A stretch of DNA of 64,000 nucleotides, from contig CAVZXS010000037.1 of the NCBI GenBank assembly GCA_963779325.1, positions 610,084 through 674,083 of the forward strand, given 5' to 3'. A program made the position numbers and the translations under genes. The notes beneath the pieces were generated by a model. That model did no database searches. It saw only the letters and a program-made list of their open reading frames with translations, and was not told the origin of the DNA. This DNA is from CAVZXS01 sp963779325. Lineage in GTDB: Bacteria > Bacteroidota > Bacteroidia > Chitinophagales > Chitinophagaceae. Position 1 is the first letter of the stretch. Every line of letters begins with the position of its first letter. This document shows, piece after piece, positions 1 to 8,878 of the stretch.

Positions 1-1
1 T

Positions 2-1390
2 ATTTCGTACCCGGGTTTTTATTCTACTATGGCGGCGGCAAGCGGTCACCCTTCGTTAAAAGCGGTAAGTCCGCAGGCGCCTGTTACGGATTGGTTTATC
101 GGCGATGACTTTCATCACAACGGAGCATTTTTTCAATTGGATGGATTTGGTTTTTATTCATCTTTCGGCAAACCAAGACCCAAGCCAACTACAGTGGGTC
201 AGCCCGGCTACAATTTCACAGTACGTGATAATTATAAATTCTTTTTGGAAGCCGGCACGCTGAAGGATTTACAGGTGAAAATGGGTGACAGTATAAAATT
301 CTGGAAACAAATGTATGAACACCCCAATTACGACGATTGGTGGAAAGCCCGAAATGCAAGAGTTGCAATGTATAATATTAAACCGGCTATGTTGGTAACC
401 GGCGGTTTGTTTGATGCGGAAGATTGCTGGGGTGCCTGGAATTTATATAAGGCCATTGAAAAACAAAATCCCGGTACAAATAATAAATTGGTAATGGGTC
501 CTTGGTATCACGGTCAATGGGCATCCAACGACGGAACCAAGTTGGGCAATGTACAATTTGACTCGAATACTTCCTATTGGTACCAGAACAATATTGAAAT
601 CCCTTTTTTCAATTATCATTTAAAAGGAAAAGGAGATGCTACCAAACAAAGTGAAGCCACCATATTTTTTTCAGGAGAAAATAAATGGAAACAATTGGCG
701 CAATGGCCGCCGGCAAATCATACATCTGCAAGTATTTATTTATCAGCAAACGGAAGTCTTTCATGGACGGCGCCCGGTACAGGCAAAAGTTTTTCAGAAT
801 ATATAAGTGATCCCGCGCATCCCGTTCCTTATACTGAAGATGTACATCACGGACGTACAAGAGAATACATGACCGATGACCAGCGATTCGCATCACGCAG
901 ACCCGATGTGTTGACTTTTGAAACAAATGTATTAGATAATGACATGACATTAGCAGGGCCGGTTATTGCAGATTTATTGACAAGCATCTCTACTACCGAT
1001 GCGGATTTTGTTGTAAAAATTATTGATGTATTTGCTGATGGTTTTCGCTATACTAATTCAGGCACTTATCCAATGGGTGGCTATGAAATGTTGGTAAGAG
1101 GAGAAATTTTTCGCGGCCGTTACAGGAATAATTTTTCAGCACCCGAAGCATTTAAGCCCAATAAAATTGAAAGAGTAAAATTTGAACTACCTGACGTGGC
1201 GCATACATTTAAGAAGGGGCATAAACTAATGATACAAATACAGAGTAGCTGGTTTCCGCTGGCCGACAGGAACCCGCAGCAGTTTATAAATATTTATACG
1301 GCCGATAAAAAAGATTTTATAAAATCAACCATCCGCATTCATCATGATGCCGCCAACCCGTCGCGGTTGATTTTACCGATACTGAAATAG
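2..1390 (+). CDS. CocE/NonD family hydrolase, 5' end missing
   Basis: The reading frame is open from base 2, so the gene begins upstream of the window; the ATG at 29 lies inside the protein. The first visible residues, ISYPGFYSTMAAASGHPSLK, continue into KAVSPQAPV. They match the nucleophile elbow region (G-x-S-Y-x-G) of the X-Pro dipeptidyl-peptidase / cocaine esterase / glutaryl-7-ACA acylase family, with the catalytic Ser at the third codon. LVTGGLFDAEDCWGA further on matches the part that carries the acidic catalytic residue, and LVMGPWYHGQW carries the catalytic His. The C-terminal third (VKIIDVFADGF to KSTIRIHHD) is the family's jelly-roll domain. These are usually secreted or periplasmic serine hydrolases acting on esters, amides or Xaa-Pro peptides. 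The substrate cannot be told from sequence. The family assignment is firm. Confidence 0.88.
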   Translation: MSYPGFYSTMAAASGHPSLKAVSPQAPVTDWFIGDDFHHNGAFFQLDGFGFYSSFGKPRPKPTTVGQPGYNFTVRDNYKFFLEAGTLKDLQVKMGDSIKFWKQMYEHPNYDDWWKARNARVAMYNIKPAMLVTGGLFDAEDCWGAWNLYKAIEKQNPGTNNKLVMGPWYHGQWASNDGTKLGNVQFDSNTSYWYQNNIEIPFFNYHLKGKGDATKQSEATIFFSGENKWKQLAQWPPANHTSASIYLSANGSLSWTAPGTGKSFSEYISDPAHPVPYTEDVHHGRTREYMTDDQRFASRRPDVLTFETNVLDNDMTLAGPVIADLLTSISTTDADFVVKIIDVFADGFRYTNSGTYPMGGYEMLVRGEIFRGRYRNNFSAPEAFKPNKIERVKFELPDVAHTFKKGHKLMIQIQSSWFPLADRNPQQFINIYTADKKDFIKSTIRIHHDAANPSRLILPILK

Positions 1391-1459
1391 AATAAACTCT
1401 TTTACTTAATCGTTGTTATGAAGGCACCAAAATGATTAACAAAGAGTTTGGAATAATAA

Positions 1460-1491
1460 TTTGATGTTTAAACATTGTTTTTGTATTTTTG
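1460..1491 (+). promoter_or_regulatory. Bacteroidota-type promoter
   Basis: TATTTTTG at 1484-1491 fits the TAnnTTTG -7 consensus of Bacteroidota. TTTG at 1460-1463 lies 20 bases upstream, the usual -33 position. The flavin reductase gene starts 18 bases downstream. No Shine-Dalgarno sequence is visible, which is normal for the phylum. Confidence 0.6.
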
Positions 1492-1508
1492 ACTTTTAAA
1501 AATAAAAA

Positions 1509-2069
1509 ATGAGAATAGAAATAATTTCGGGCAGCCCGAGAAATGAAAGTCTTACCCGAAGAGTGGCTTTGCATTTAAAAAAACTACTTGCGGAAAAAGA
1601 CGGTATCACTGCGGATATACTTGACATACGGGAATGGAACCTCCCTCCTGTTCAAACTACTTATACGTCGGTCGAAAATACACCCAAAGAGTTTAAAGCA
1701 GTAAGTGAAAGGATTTTTAAAGCAGACGCTTTTATTTTGGTAACTCCTGAATACAACGGCAGTTATTCACCGGCAATGAAAAATTTATTAGATCATTATC
1801 CCAAACAGCACCGTAAGTCCTTCGGTATTGTAACGGCATCGCCGGGTGCCATGGGCGGTATGCGGGCAGCGCAAAACTTATTATTACTGGTGCCTGCATT
1901 TTTCGGCATTGCTTCGCCCTATATGCTTATCACACCGCAGGTAGATAAAAAATTTGATAAGGAAGGAAATTTATTGGATGAAGCCTTTCAAAAAAATATT
2001 GACATTTTTCTAACTGAGTATTTATGGCTGGCAAGAAGTGTAGCAGCTCAAAAAACAATAGCTGCCTGA
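1509..2069 (+). CDS. NADPH-dependent FMN reductase family protein
   Basis: This 186-residue cytosolic flavodoxin-fold protein belongs to the NADPH-dependent FMN reductase family (ArsH/SsuE/chromate reductase group). The N-terminal GSPRNESLTRRVA loop binds the FMN phosphate. TPEYNGSYSPAMKNLLDHY at about residues 79-97 is the diagnostic family motif around the isoalloxazine. Such proteins transfer electrons from NAD(P)H to FMN, quinones or chromate, and the physiological acceptor is unknown here. The length is typical and the ATG follows a promoter closely. The next gene (pirin) starts 45 bases after its stop codon on the same strand, so the two are probably cotranscribed. A shared role in redox or aromatic stress is only inference. 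Confidence 0.88.
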   Translation: MRIEIISGSPRNESLTRRVALHLKKLLAEKDGITADILDIREWNLPPVQTTYTSVENTPKEFKAVSERIFKADAFILVTPEYNGSYSPAMKNLLDHYPKQHRKSFGIVTASPGAMGGMRAAQNLLLLVPAFFGIASPYMLITPQVDKKFDKEGNLLDEAFQKNIDIFLTEYLWLARSVAAQKTIAA

Positions 2070-2114
2070 TAATAAAACCTCCAAAGAAAATGATAATAGA
2101 AAAAAGGAATAATA

Positions 2115-2834
2115 ATGAAAACGATTTTACATAAAGCTAATACAAGAGGTCATGCGGACCACGGTTGGCTGAAAGCCAATCACAGTTTTAGTTTTGCAGG
2201 TTATTATGATGAAGACAGGGTACATTTTGGTGCATTGCGTGTGCTGAACGATGATCAAATTGCTGCGGGCATGGGCTTTGGTACGCACCCGCATGATAAT
2301 ATGGAAATAATTACCATACCGCTGGAAGGTGAATTGGTACATAAAGACAGTATGGGCAATACCGGTATCATCAGTAAGGGTGAAATACAGGTGATGAGTG
2401 CAGGCACGGGCATACGCCATTCTGAATACAATAACAGCGCCGATAAAGAACTGCGTTTGTTACAGATATGGTTATTTCCGGAAAAAAGGAATGTAGAACC
2501 CCGCTACGATCAGAAAAAATATTCTTTGGAAGAAACACATAATAATTTACTGAATGTGGTTTCGCCCATGAATAGCCCTGCGGGTATCCATATACATCAG
2601 CAGGCATGGTTTAGTTTGGGAAAATTAGATAAAGGTTTTTCTACCACCTACAAACTGAATAAAAAAGATAATGGTGTATATGCTTTTGTCATCGACGGGG
2701 ATATCAGCATCAACGGCGAACAACTAAATCGCCGGGATGCATTGGCCATTACCGAAGCCGATTCATTTGAAATAAAAGCAGGTACCGATGCCGAGCTGTT
2801 ATTGATGGAAGTACCGATGCTGCAATGGTATTGA
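2115..2834 (+). CDS. Pirin family protein (YhhW-like)
   Basis: This 239-residue bicupin of the pirin family resembles E. coli YhhW, which has quercetin 2,3-dioxygenase activity in vitro. HPHDNMEIITIPLEGELVHKDS (about residues 57-78) carries the metal-binding His/His/Glu set of the N-terminal cupin. GEIQVMSAGTGIRHSEYN is the following conserved strand pair, with the fourth ligand His. The C-terminal cupin (WFSLGKLDKGF onward) is degenerate, as usual. It is probably cytosolic. It follows the flavin reductase gene closely and probably shares its promoter. The in vivo substrate of pirins is generally unknown, so only the family name is safe. Confidence 0.9.
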   Translation: MKTILHKANTRGHADHGWLKANHSFSFAGYYDEDRVHFGALRVLNDDQIAAGMGFGTHPHDNMEIITIPLEGELVHKDSMGNTGIISKGEIQVMSAGTGIRHSEYNNSADKELRLLQIWLFPEKRNVEPRYDQKKYSLEETHNNLLNVVSPMNSPAGIHIHQQAWFSLGKLDKGFSTTYKLNKKDNGVYAFVIDGDISINGEQLNRRDALAITEADSFEIKAGTDAELLLMEVPMLQWY

Positions 2835-2882
2835 ATAGGAAACTATTACTTTACCGCTTTAATTACTCTACATTTCTATTTG

Positions 2883-2890
2883 TATATTTG
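2883..2890 (+). promoter_or_regulatory. -7 promoter element of aspS
   Basis: TATATTTG fits TAnnTTTG and lies 20 bases before the ATG at 2910. Its position supports 2910, not the later TTG at 2971, as the real start of aspS. Confidence 0.5.
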
Positions 2891-2909
2891 CCGCTCAATT
2901 AAAACAGAC

Positions 2910-4737
2910 ATGTACAGAACTCATACCTGCGGCGAATTAAGAATGGCTGATATAAATAAGGAAGTGACCCTTGCCGGGTTGGGTGCAAACCGTGCGTAAG
3001 TTTGGCAGTATTACTTTTGTAGACCTGCGTGACCGCTACGGCATTACCCAATTATTATTTGGTGAAGAGCTGAACAAGGTGTTGGATGAAAATCCTTTGG
3101 GTCGCGAATTTGTGCTGCAGGCAACGGGCAAAGTAAGTGAGCGCAGTAGTAAAAATGCCAATATACCCACCGGCGATATTGAAATAACTATTACTGAATT
3201 TAAAATACTGAATAAATCTATAACGCCTCCTTTCTCGATACAAGATGATACCGATGGCGGCGATGATCTACGAATGAAATATCGTTTTCTTGATTTGCGG
3301 CGTAATGCGGTAAAGAAAAATCTTGAACTGCGATATGCCGTGGGCCGAAGTGCCAGAAATTATTTGCACCTGAATAATTTCATGGATATTGAAACGCCTT
3401 TTTTAATTAAATCAACTCCGGAAGGTGCGAGAGACTTTGTAGTACCCAGCCGTATGAACCCCGGGCAGTTTTATGCGTTGCCGCAAAGTCCGCAAACTTT
3501 CAAACAACTATTAATGGTAAGCGGTTACGATCGTTATTACCAAATCGTAAAATGTTTCCGGGACGAAGATCTGCGTGCCGATCGTCAACCCGAGTTTACA
3601 CAGATAGATTGTGAAATGGCCTTTGTACAGCAGGAAGATATTCTGAATATGTTTGAAGGTTTGATAAAACAAATTTTTAAAGATGTAAAAAATATTGACT
3701 ACACTGAAAAAGTAGAACGAATGACTTGGGAAGAAGCAATGTGGCAGTATGGAAATGATAAACCTGATATTCGTTTTGGGATGAAGATGTGTAATTTGAA
3801 GTTCCCGTTGCACACTTTTCTGTCTAAAGAAAATATTTCATCATTAATTGAAGGAAGCTTCCCTGTGTTCAATGATGCCGAAACCGTTATTGCCATCAGC
3901 GTCCCGGGTTGTAGTGAATATACCCGCAAACAAACAGATGAACTGACCGAGTGGGTTAAACGTCCGCAGATAGGCATGAAAGGCTTGGTATATATTAAGT
4001 GTAATGCCGACGGAACATTTAAAAGCAGCGTAGATAAGTTTTACAATGAAGAACAACTTAAATCAATTGCCGCTGCCGCCAATGCACAACCCGGTGATTT
4101 AATTCTGCTGTTAGCCGGTGCCGAAGAAAAAACCCGTAAAGCCACCAGCGATTTAAGAATGTATATGGCTGATAAATTGGGTTTACGAAAGATTGATGAT
4201 TTTAAATTACTCTGGGTACTCGACTTTCCGTTGTTTGAGTACGATGAGGAAGGAAATCGATGGGTAGCACGCCACCATCCGTTTACAAGTCCCAAGCCGG
4301 CACAAATAGAAACAATGATTAACAATAACCCCGCAATTGAAAATGCCGCCGAATATTTAAAACATCCTTACGCTAATATTAAAGCTAATGCGTATGATAT
4401 GGTATTGAACGGCAACGAAATTGGCGGCGGTTCCATTCGTATTTTTCAACGGGAGCTGCAGGAAAAAATGTTTGCGGCATTGGGTATGGATAAAGAAGAG
4501 CAACTGCACAAGTTTGGTTTCTTACTTGGCGCTTTTGAATACGGCGCTCCTCCGCATGGCGGTATTGCATTCGGTTTCGACAGGTTATGCGCCATACTCG
4601 GCGGCAGCGAAAGCATTCGTGATTTTATTGCTTTCCCAAAAAATAACAGCGGCAGAGATGTGATGCTGGATGCACCGGGCACAATAGATGATAAACAGTT
4701 TGATGAGTTGCAGATAAAGTTGAATTTGAAGGGATAA
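2910..4737 (+). CDS. aspS: Aspartyl-tRNA synthetase, with apparent +1 frameshift near the start
   Basis: AspRS charges tRNA-Asp with aspartate in the cytosol. From the ATG at 2910 the frame reads MYRTHTCGELRMADINKEVT, the expected start of the OB-fold anticodon-binding domain, but it reaches a stop at 2997. Conserved sequence resumes one frame over as GWVQTVRKFGSITFVDLRDR and runs to 4737. One extra base in GGGTT at 2976-2980 explains this. The class II catalytic core is complete: CFRDEDLRADRQPEFTQID (motif 2, about residue 215), the bacterial GAD insertion, and GIAFGFDRLCAILGG (motif 3, about residue 565). The corrected length of roughly 609 residues is normal for bacterial AspRS. The gene is essential and has no visible second copy here, so a sequencing error or a recoding event is likelier than loss. 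A TTG start at 2971 would lose the first 20 residues. Confidence 0.9.
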
Positions 4738-4791
4738 AATATTGTCCGCAGATTAACACGGATTTTTTTAACTTTATTTCAAACAGAAATT

Positions 4792-4986
4792 ATGATTATT
4801 AAAATCCCAAAAGAAACTTCTCCAAAAAAAATAAGAAGCCTTCTTAAAAAAAGAACAGCAAACTCAACAAAGAAAAATATTGATTCTTTTTTTGGTCAAT
4901 TGCCAAAGATTGAAGACGGAGTGATGTTTCAAAAGAAAGTACGCAATGAGTGGCAATCTGTTGCTTGCAGTTTCAAAGCAGATTAA
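4792..4986 (+). CDS. Small basic hypothetical protein
   Basis: This is a 64-residue Lys-rich protein (MIIKIPKETSPKKIRSLLKK at its start). I do not recognise the family with certainty. The composition and the pattern KI-P-E-T-KK-I-LLKK resemble small antitoxin-like or orphan proteins found in single copies in Bacteroidota genomes, but no toxin gene lies next to it. It sits between aspS and rarA on the same strand, starting 54 bases after the aspS stop and ending 24 bases before rarA. It has an ATG start and no membrane segment or signal peptide. The coding assignment rests on the clean frame and position only. Confidence 0.5.
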   Translation: MIIKIPKETSPKKIRSLLKKRTANSTKKNIDSFFGQLPKIEDGVMFQKKVRNEWQSVACSFKAD

Positions 4987-5009
4987 TTTTGACTTTTAAA
5001 TTTTAAATT

Positions 5010-6296
5010 TTGACTTCTCTCCCTCCCTTAGCCGAACGTCTTCGCCCCTCTTCGTTAAATGATCTGGTGGGCCAACAGCACCTTACCGGCAAAGGAAGTA
5101 TTTTACGTACGGCTATTGAAGCAGGAAAAATTCCCAGTATGATTTTATGGGGACCGCCCGGTACGGGCAAAACTACCATCGCCAATATCATTGCACAAAC
5201 ATTACAGGTTCCGTTTTATACGCTCAGCGCTATTTCTTCGGGAGTAAAAGAAGTAAGAGAAGTAATTGAAGAAGCAAAGACAAAAGAAAAAGTCATTTTA
5301 TTCATTGATGAAATTCATCGTTTTAATAAGGGCCAGCAAGATGCGTTATTAGGTGCGGTAGAAAAAGGTATCATCACATTAATTGGCGCTACAACAGAGA
5401 ACCCGTCTTTTGAAGTGAACAGCGCCTTACTCAGCCGCTGCCAGGTATATGTATTGAAAGCATTAGATGAAAAAGATTTGATTCAACTGTTGCACCATGC
5501 ATTGAAAGATGATGAATTGCTGAAAACAAAAAATATTGAGTTGAAGGAAACGGCAGCGCTGATTAATATCTCCGGTGGTGACGCTCGTAAACTCTTAAAC
5601 CTTCTCGAACTCGTAGCAGAGTCTTCAGAAGTCTCCCCCTTTGGGGGAGATTTAGAGGGGGCCGTTATTACGGATGAGTTAATAATGAATGTTGCGCAGC
5701 AACGCATTGCACTTTATGATAAAAAAGGAGAGCAGCATTACGATATTATTTCTGCATTTATAAAATCTATTCGCGGCAGCGACCCCAATGCTGCTGTATA
5801 CTGGCTGGCCCGGATGATTGAAGGCGGAGAGGACGTAAAATTTATCGCAAGAAGATTATTGATACTGGCGAGTGAAGATATCGGCAATGCCAATCCCAAT
5901 GCTTTGTTATTAGCCAACGCAACATTTGATGCAGTAAATAAAATTGGTTATCCTGAAAGCAGCCTTATTTTATCGCAGTGCACCATCTATTTAGCCGGCA
6001 GCGCAAAAAGCAACTCAGCCACCGTGGCCATTGGTGCGGCAATGAGTGCAGTGAAACAACAAGGCGATTTACCCGTGCCTTTACATTTGCGCAATGCTCC
6101 TACCAAATTCATGAAAGATTTAGGTTATAAAAAAGGATACGAATACTCACATAATTACGAAAACAATTTTTCGCAGCAGGAATATTTACCTGATGAAGTA
6201 AAAAGCACTTCTTTTTATGAACCCGGTAAAAATTTACGGGAAGAAGAGATGCGTAAATTTTTAAAGATGTTGTGGAAGGATAAATATAATTATTAA
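5010..6296 (+). CDS. rarA: Replication-associated recombination protein RarA (MgsA)
   Basis: This 428-residue AAA+ ATPase of the RarA/MgsA/WRNIP1 family acts at stalled replication forks with SSB and the clamp loader. PLAERLRPSSLNDLVGQQHL is the typical N-terminus. Walker A is GPPGTGKT at about residues 47-54, Walker B is LFIDEIHRF at about 96-104, and sensor 1 is IGATTENPSFE. The C-terminal MgsA domain (YDIISAFIKSIRGSDPNAAV onward, DLGYKKGYEYSHNY near the end) completes the protein. The start is a TTG at 5010, because a stop lies just upstream in frame and the next ATG is past the N-terminal motif. A GC-rich dispersed repeat is embedded in frame at 5633-5662 and adds a short SPFGGDLEGA stretch. 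Confidence 0.93.
   Translation: MTSLPPLAERLRPSSLNDLVGQQHLTGKGSILRTAIEAGKIPSMILWGPPGTGKTTIANIIAQTLQVPFYTLSAISSGVKEVREVIEEAKTKEKVILFIDEIHRFNKGQQDALLGAVEKGIITLIGATTENPSFEVNSALLSRCQVYVLKALDEKDLIQLLHHALKDDELLKTKNIELKETAALINISGGDARKLLNLLELVAESSEVSPFGGDLEGAVITDELIMNVAQQRIALYDKKGEQHYDIISAFIKSIRGSDPNAAVYWLARMIEGGEDVKFIARRLLILASEDIGNANPNALLLANATFDAVNKIGYPESSLILSQCTIYLAGSAKSNSATVAIGAAMSAVKQQGDLPVPLHLRNAPTKFMKDLGYKKGYEYSHNYENNFSQQEYLPDEVKSTSFYEPGKNLREEEMRKFLKMLWKDKYNY
5633..5662. repeat. GC-rich dispersed repeat inside rarA
   Basis: The sequence is an inverted CCCCC/GGGGG pair followed by a further GGGGG block, read in frame as SPFGGDLEGA. Similar blocks occur at 34209-34240 and 36973-37010. Short C-run/G-run palindromes of this kind are scattered through many Bacteroidota genomes. 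The host gene stays open through it. Confidence 0.6.
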
Positions 6297-6338
6297 CGAG
6301 CTGTTCTTTTGCCCGTTACCTTATGCCTTAACCCGGAA

Positions 6339-7184
6339 CTAAACCTTTTTCTGTATTATCAAACCTATTGAAGTAACAACATATTTATCTACCTGGAGTT
6401 TAAGATGTATTTTTTGCTGATGCGGTTCTACATCAACCGCAAAGTCTTCCGGCAGTCCGCCCAACGAAAAATCAAGTTCTTCCACAAAATGACCCTCATT
6501 TCGCAAATCTGTAACAATTTTTTCAATATCCCTGTACCGGTAAATTACCGTACTTTCATTTTCCTGAGTTTCATCATTCGATGAAATATTATATTCAGTT
6601 GTATGCACGGCCCAACCCCCGGGCTTTAAGGTCTTCATTTGGTTTTTTAAAAACCCGAATCCTTTTTCCAAACTGCCTAAATGTTCGAAAGAACAACTGC
6701 TCCAGTTAAAATCAAAGTTTTGTAAATCATCAGGAATATCATTCATATCAACCGGCCTGTACTTTACCCTTCGGGCAAAAGCCTCTTCATCACACAATTG
6801 TCTTGTATTTAAAGATTCAAGCCCGAAACAAAGTTGATTACCGTTCGTCCAGCCCATTTCAATTCCTTTTTCCGGAAAGATATCTGTAGCCAAAATATTA
6901 CACCCAAAACTGGCGAACATAGCGGGCAATGGTTCTGTTCCCACCGCAAACACCAAACCGTTTTTATCTTCTTCAATACAACCCCGCTCCCACAAGGCCT
7001 GCATTACATATACAAACTCCCATTGCTTGCGATGGTAGTTGGGCTTTTCGCCCAATTGATTGCACCAATGCATAAACCAATCAGTTTTATAATCCTTCGC
7101 CTTACACAGCTCTGATCTCCTTTTACCAAAGTCGCTTAACAACCCGGTGTTCCACTTTCTCGGCAACGGCTTTGTATCTATCAT
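6339..7184 (-). CDS. SAM-dependent methyltransferase-like protein
   Basis: This 281-residue cytosolic protein has a class I methyltransferase-like core. GLVFAVGTEPLPAMFASFGCNILATDI (about residues 80-106) resembles motif I and the acidic ribose-binding residue. FDFNWSSCSFEHLGSLEKG resembles motif IV with the S-x-EH variant common in sugar or lipid methyltransferases. LKPGGWAVHTTEYN is the post-motif strand typical of the fold. It lies 18 bases downstream of a glycosyltransferase gene on the same strand, so a role in modifying a surface glycan is plausible. The acceptor cannot be named. The fold assignment is fairly firm. Confidence 0.75.
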   Translation of the reverse strand: MIDTKPLPRKWNTGLLSDFGKRRSELCKAKDYKTDWFMHWCNQLGEKPNYHRKQWEFVYVMQALWERGCIEEDKNGLVFAVGTEPLPAMFASFGCNILATDIFPEKGIEMGWTNGNQLCFGLESLNTRQLCDEEAFARRVKYRPVDMNDIPDDLQNFDFNWSSCSFEHLGSLEKGFGFLKNQMKTLKPGGWAVHTTEYNISSNDETQENESTVIYRYRDIEKIVTDLRNEGHFVEELDFSLGGLPEDFAVDVEPHQQKIHLKLQVDKYVVTSIGLIIQKKV

Positions 7185-7202
7185 TATCTTATATTTAAAA
7201 AA

Positions 7203-8273
7203 TTATTTTAGCTGTAAAAGTGATCGATACACTTTTAGGTATTCAACTGCTTTTTCATCCCAACTAAATTCATTTCCTCTTTTCATTATTTTACCGGCAA
7301 GCCCGTTTTTTCTATATTCCATCATGCCTTCATTAAAAACCTGCTGCATGTGAAAGGGTTCAAAATCATTAAAGTAAAAAGCTACATCGCCTCCTATTTC
7401 CGGTAGTGAGGTACGATTGGATAAAAATAATGGCTTGCCAAACTTCATGGCTTCTACTACCGGGGCGCCGAAGCCTTCGGCTAAAGAAGGCAACATAAAT
7501 GCCATACAGTTTTTAAAGTACCAGGCTTTATCTTCCTCCGATACAGGGCCTAATATATGCAAACGTTCAGACACCCCGAGTTTTCTTGCCTGTATCCGCA
7601 TCCGGTTTATATAATCCGGATCATCTAATTTACCCGCAATTATTAAATCAAACTCAGTGTGTTTTAATAAAGGTACGAGTGTATGAAAATTCTTTTTACG
7701 GTTTACATAACCCATCGTAAATATAAAAGGCTTCGACGGCTTATAGCCTGCCGGCCTTGGCGGAGGTATATTTACATTATGTGTACCGTTATAAATAACA
7801 TACAAAGGCTTATCTTTTATATCCAGGTAAGTAGTTACATCACTCTTGCAATGATTTGAAATACAAACCAGCGCATCACTTCTGTCAATTAATCGTTGCG
7901 TTTTATGCAAACTGTCAATTCGTTCGCTATCAGGCTTATCTTCATGCAAACAATTTAAATCATGAATGGTAAGGAGTATTTGGGTATGCATATTTTTTTT
8001 TGGCAATACTCGTCCGGATTGAAAAGGGGCATGCCAAATATCACAATCCCACAAAAAAGGTTTAAAAACTTTATCGTGCCACTTTCTTTCTTTAATGCAG
8101 CTACTATTGCCTCCAAATGCAGCCGCTTCTGAAGGAGGAACATAAAAAAATATTTTCTCTGACTGCTCCTTATCAAGTATTTTTTTTAGATGCAGCCCTA
8201 AATTGAGGCAATAATGATACAAACCCGAATCCCGGTACCGCATCAAATCGCAATCCAAAATAATTTTTTTCAT
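7203..8273 (-). CDS. Glycosyltransferase family 4 protein
   Basis: This 356-residue GT-B glycosyltransferase has a short N-terminal domain and a C-terminal GT4 (Glycos_transf_1) domain. The N-terminus MKKIILDCDLMRYRDSGLYH is shared with the paralogue encoded divergently at 8879-9937. YNGT, then FIFTMGYVNRKKNFHTLVPLL, begins the nucleotide-sugar domain. LPSLAEGFGAPVVEAMKFGK (about residues 255-275) is the E-x7-E motif that holds the donor sugar. No membrane segment is visible, so it probably acts at the cytosolic face of the inner membrane on a lipid-linked glycan. It forms a likely two-gene unit with the downstream methyltransferase gene. Confidence 0.88.
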   Translation of the reverse strand: MKKIILDCDLMRYRDSGLYHYCLNLGLHLKKILDKEQSEKIFFYVPPSEAAAFGGNSSCIKERKWHDKVFKPFLWDCDIWHAPFQSGRVLPKKNMHTQILLTIHDLNCLHEDKPDSERIDSLHKTQRLIDRSDALVCISNHCKSDVTTYLDIKDKPLYVIYNGTHNVNIPPPRPAGYKPSKPFIFTMGYVNRKKNFHTLVPLLKHTEFDLIIAGKLDDPDYINRMRIQARKLGVSERLHILGPVSEEDKAWYFKNCMAFMLPSLAEGFGAPVVEAMKFGKPLFLSNRTSLPEIGGDVAFYFNDFEPFHMQQVFNEGMMEYRKNGLAGKIMKRGNEFSWDEKAVEYLKVYRSLLQLK

Positions 8274-8878
8274 ACCATTATTGTAAAAATTCCATTACAA
8301 AAAATTTCGGGGTGTGCTTGAAATAAGTATACAGCCACAATCTTGCCAAAAATATTTTAATCGCTTTTAGTAAATGTATTGTACGCCCGATTATTATCTG
8401 AATCCTCAATTCATATGTTTTGAAAGATGACAACGAAAAGAAAATTACCGATGTACCTGCCATCTTTTTTTCTTTAGTCGCTGCTGTCACTTTCATTAAA
8501 CAAATACCCGTTCTTTAAGTCAGTAATTACGTACCGATAAAATGTAACCTGCCTGCTTAAAAGAATATGCGTTACACAAAGGAACCCGGTTACAATAGCA
8601 CGGGCAAGGGTTACTAAACAGTGTAACAGTCGGTTGAAATGATCGGCAAACCGGTCTTTTATTTACGCAACTCATGTGTTCGGAATGATAATTGTTTAAT
8701 AAACAATACAACAGGCAAGATCAATTAAGTATTTTTTTATTATGACATTAAAATGATAAACACCCGTGCAACGCCTGATTATTTACCGATGTCAGCACAT
8801 AAATCCCTGGTATTCGGATAAATAGGAATAATATTTGTTTGTACGGTAACAGTTTTGCTAACCTAACACCTTATTTAA
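8274..8878. other. Intergenic region between divergent glycosyltransferase genes
   Basis: These 605 bases separate two divergent genes. Short open frames on the minus strand are out of character (Cys- and Tyr-rich, no family match) and I do not accept them. AATATTTG and TTTG motifs near 8831-8841 could be part of a promoter for the rightward gene. I see no strong terminator or tRNA here. The length and lack of coding signal would fit decayed sequence between duplicated genes. Confidence 0.4.

Noticed and set aside
2971..4737. TTG at 2971 as the true start of aspS
   Set aside because: The preceding frame encodes the conserved N-terminus from 2910 right after a promoter; a frameshift explains the break better.
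8278..8711. Two minus-strand open frames in the glycosyltransferase spacer
   Set aside because: Odd composition, no plausible start context and no recognisable family.
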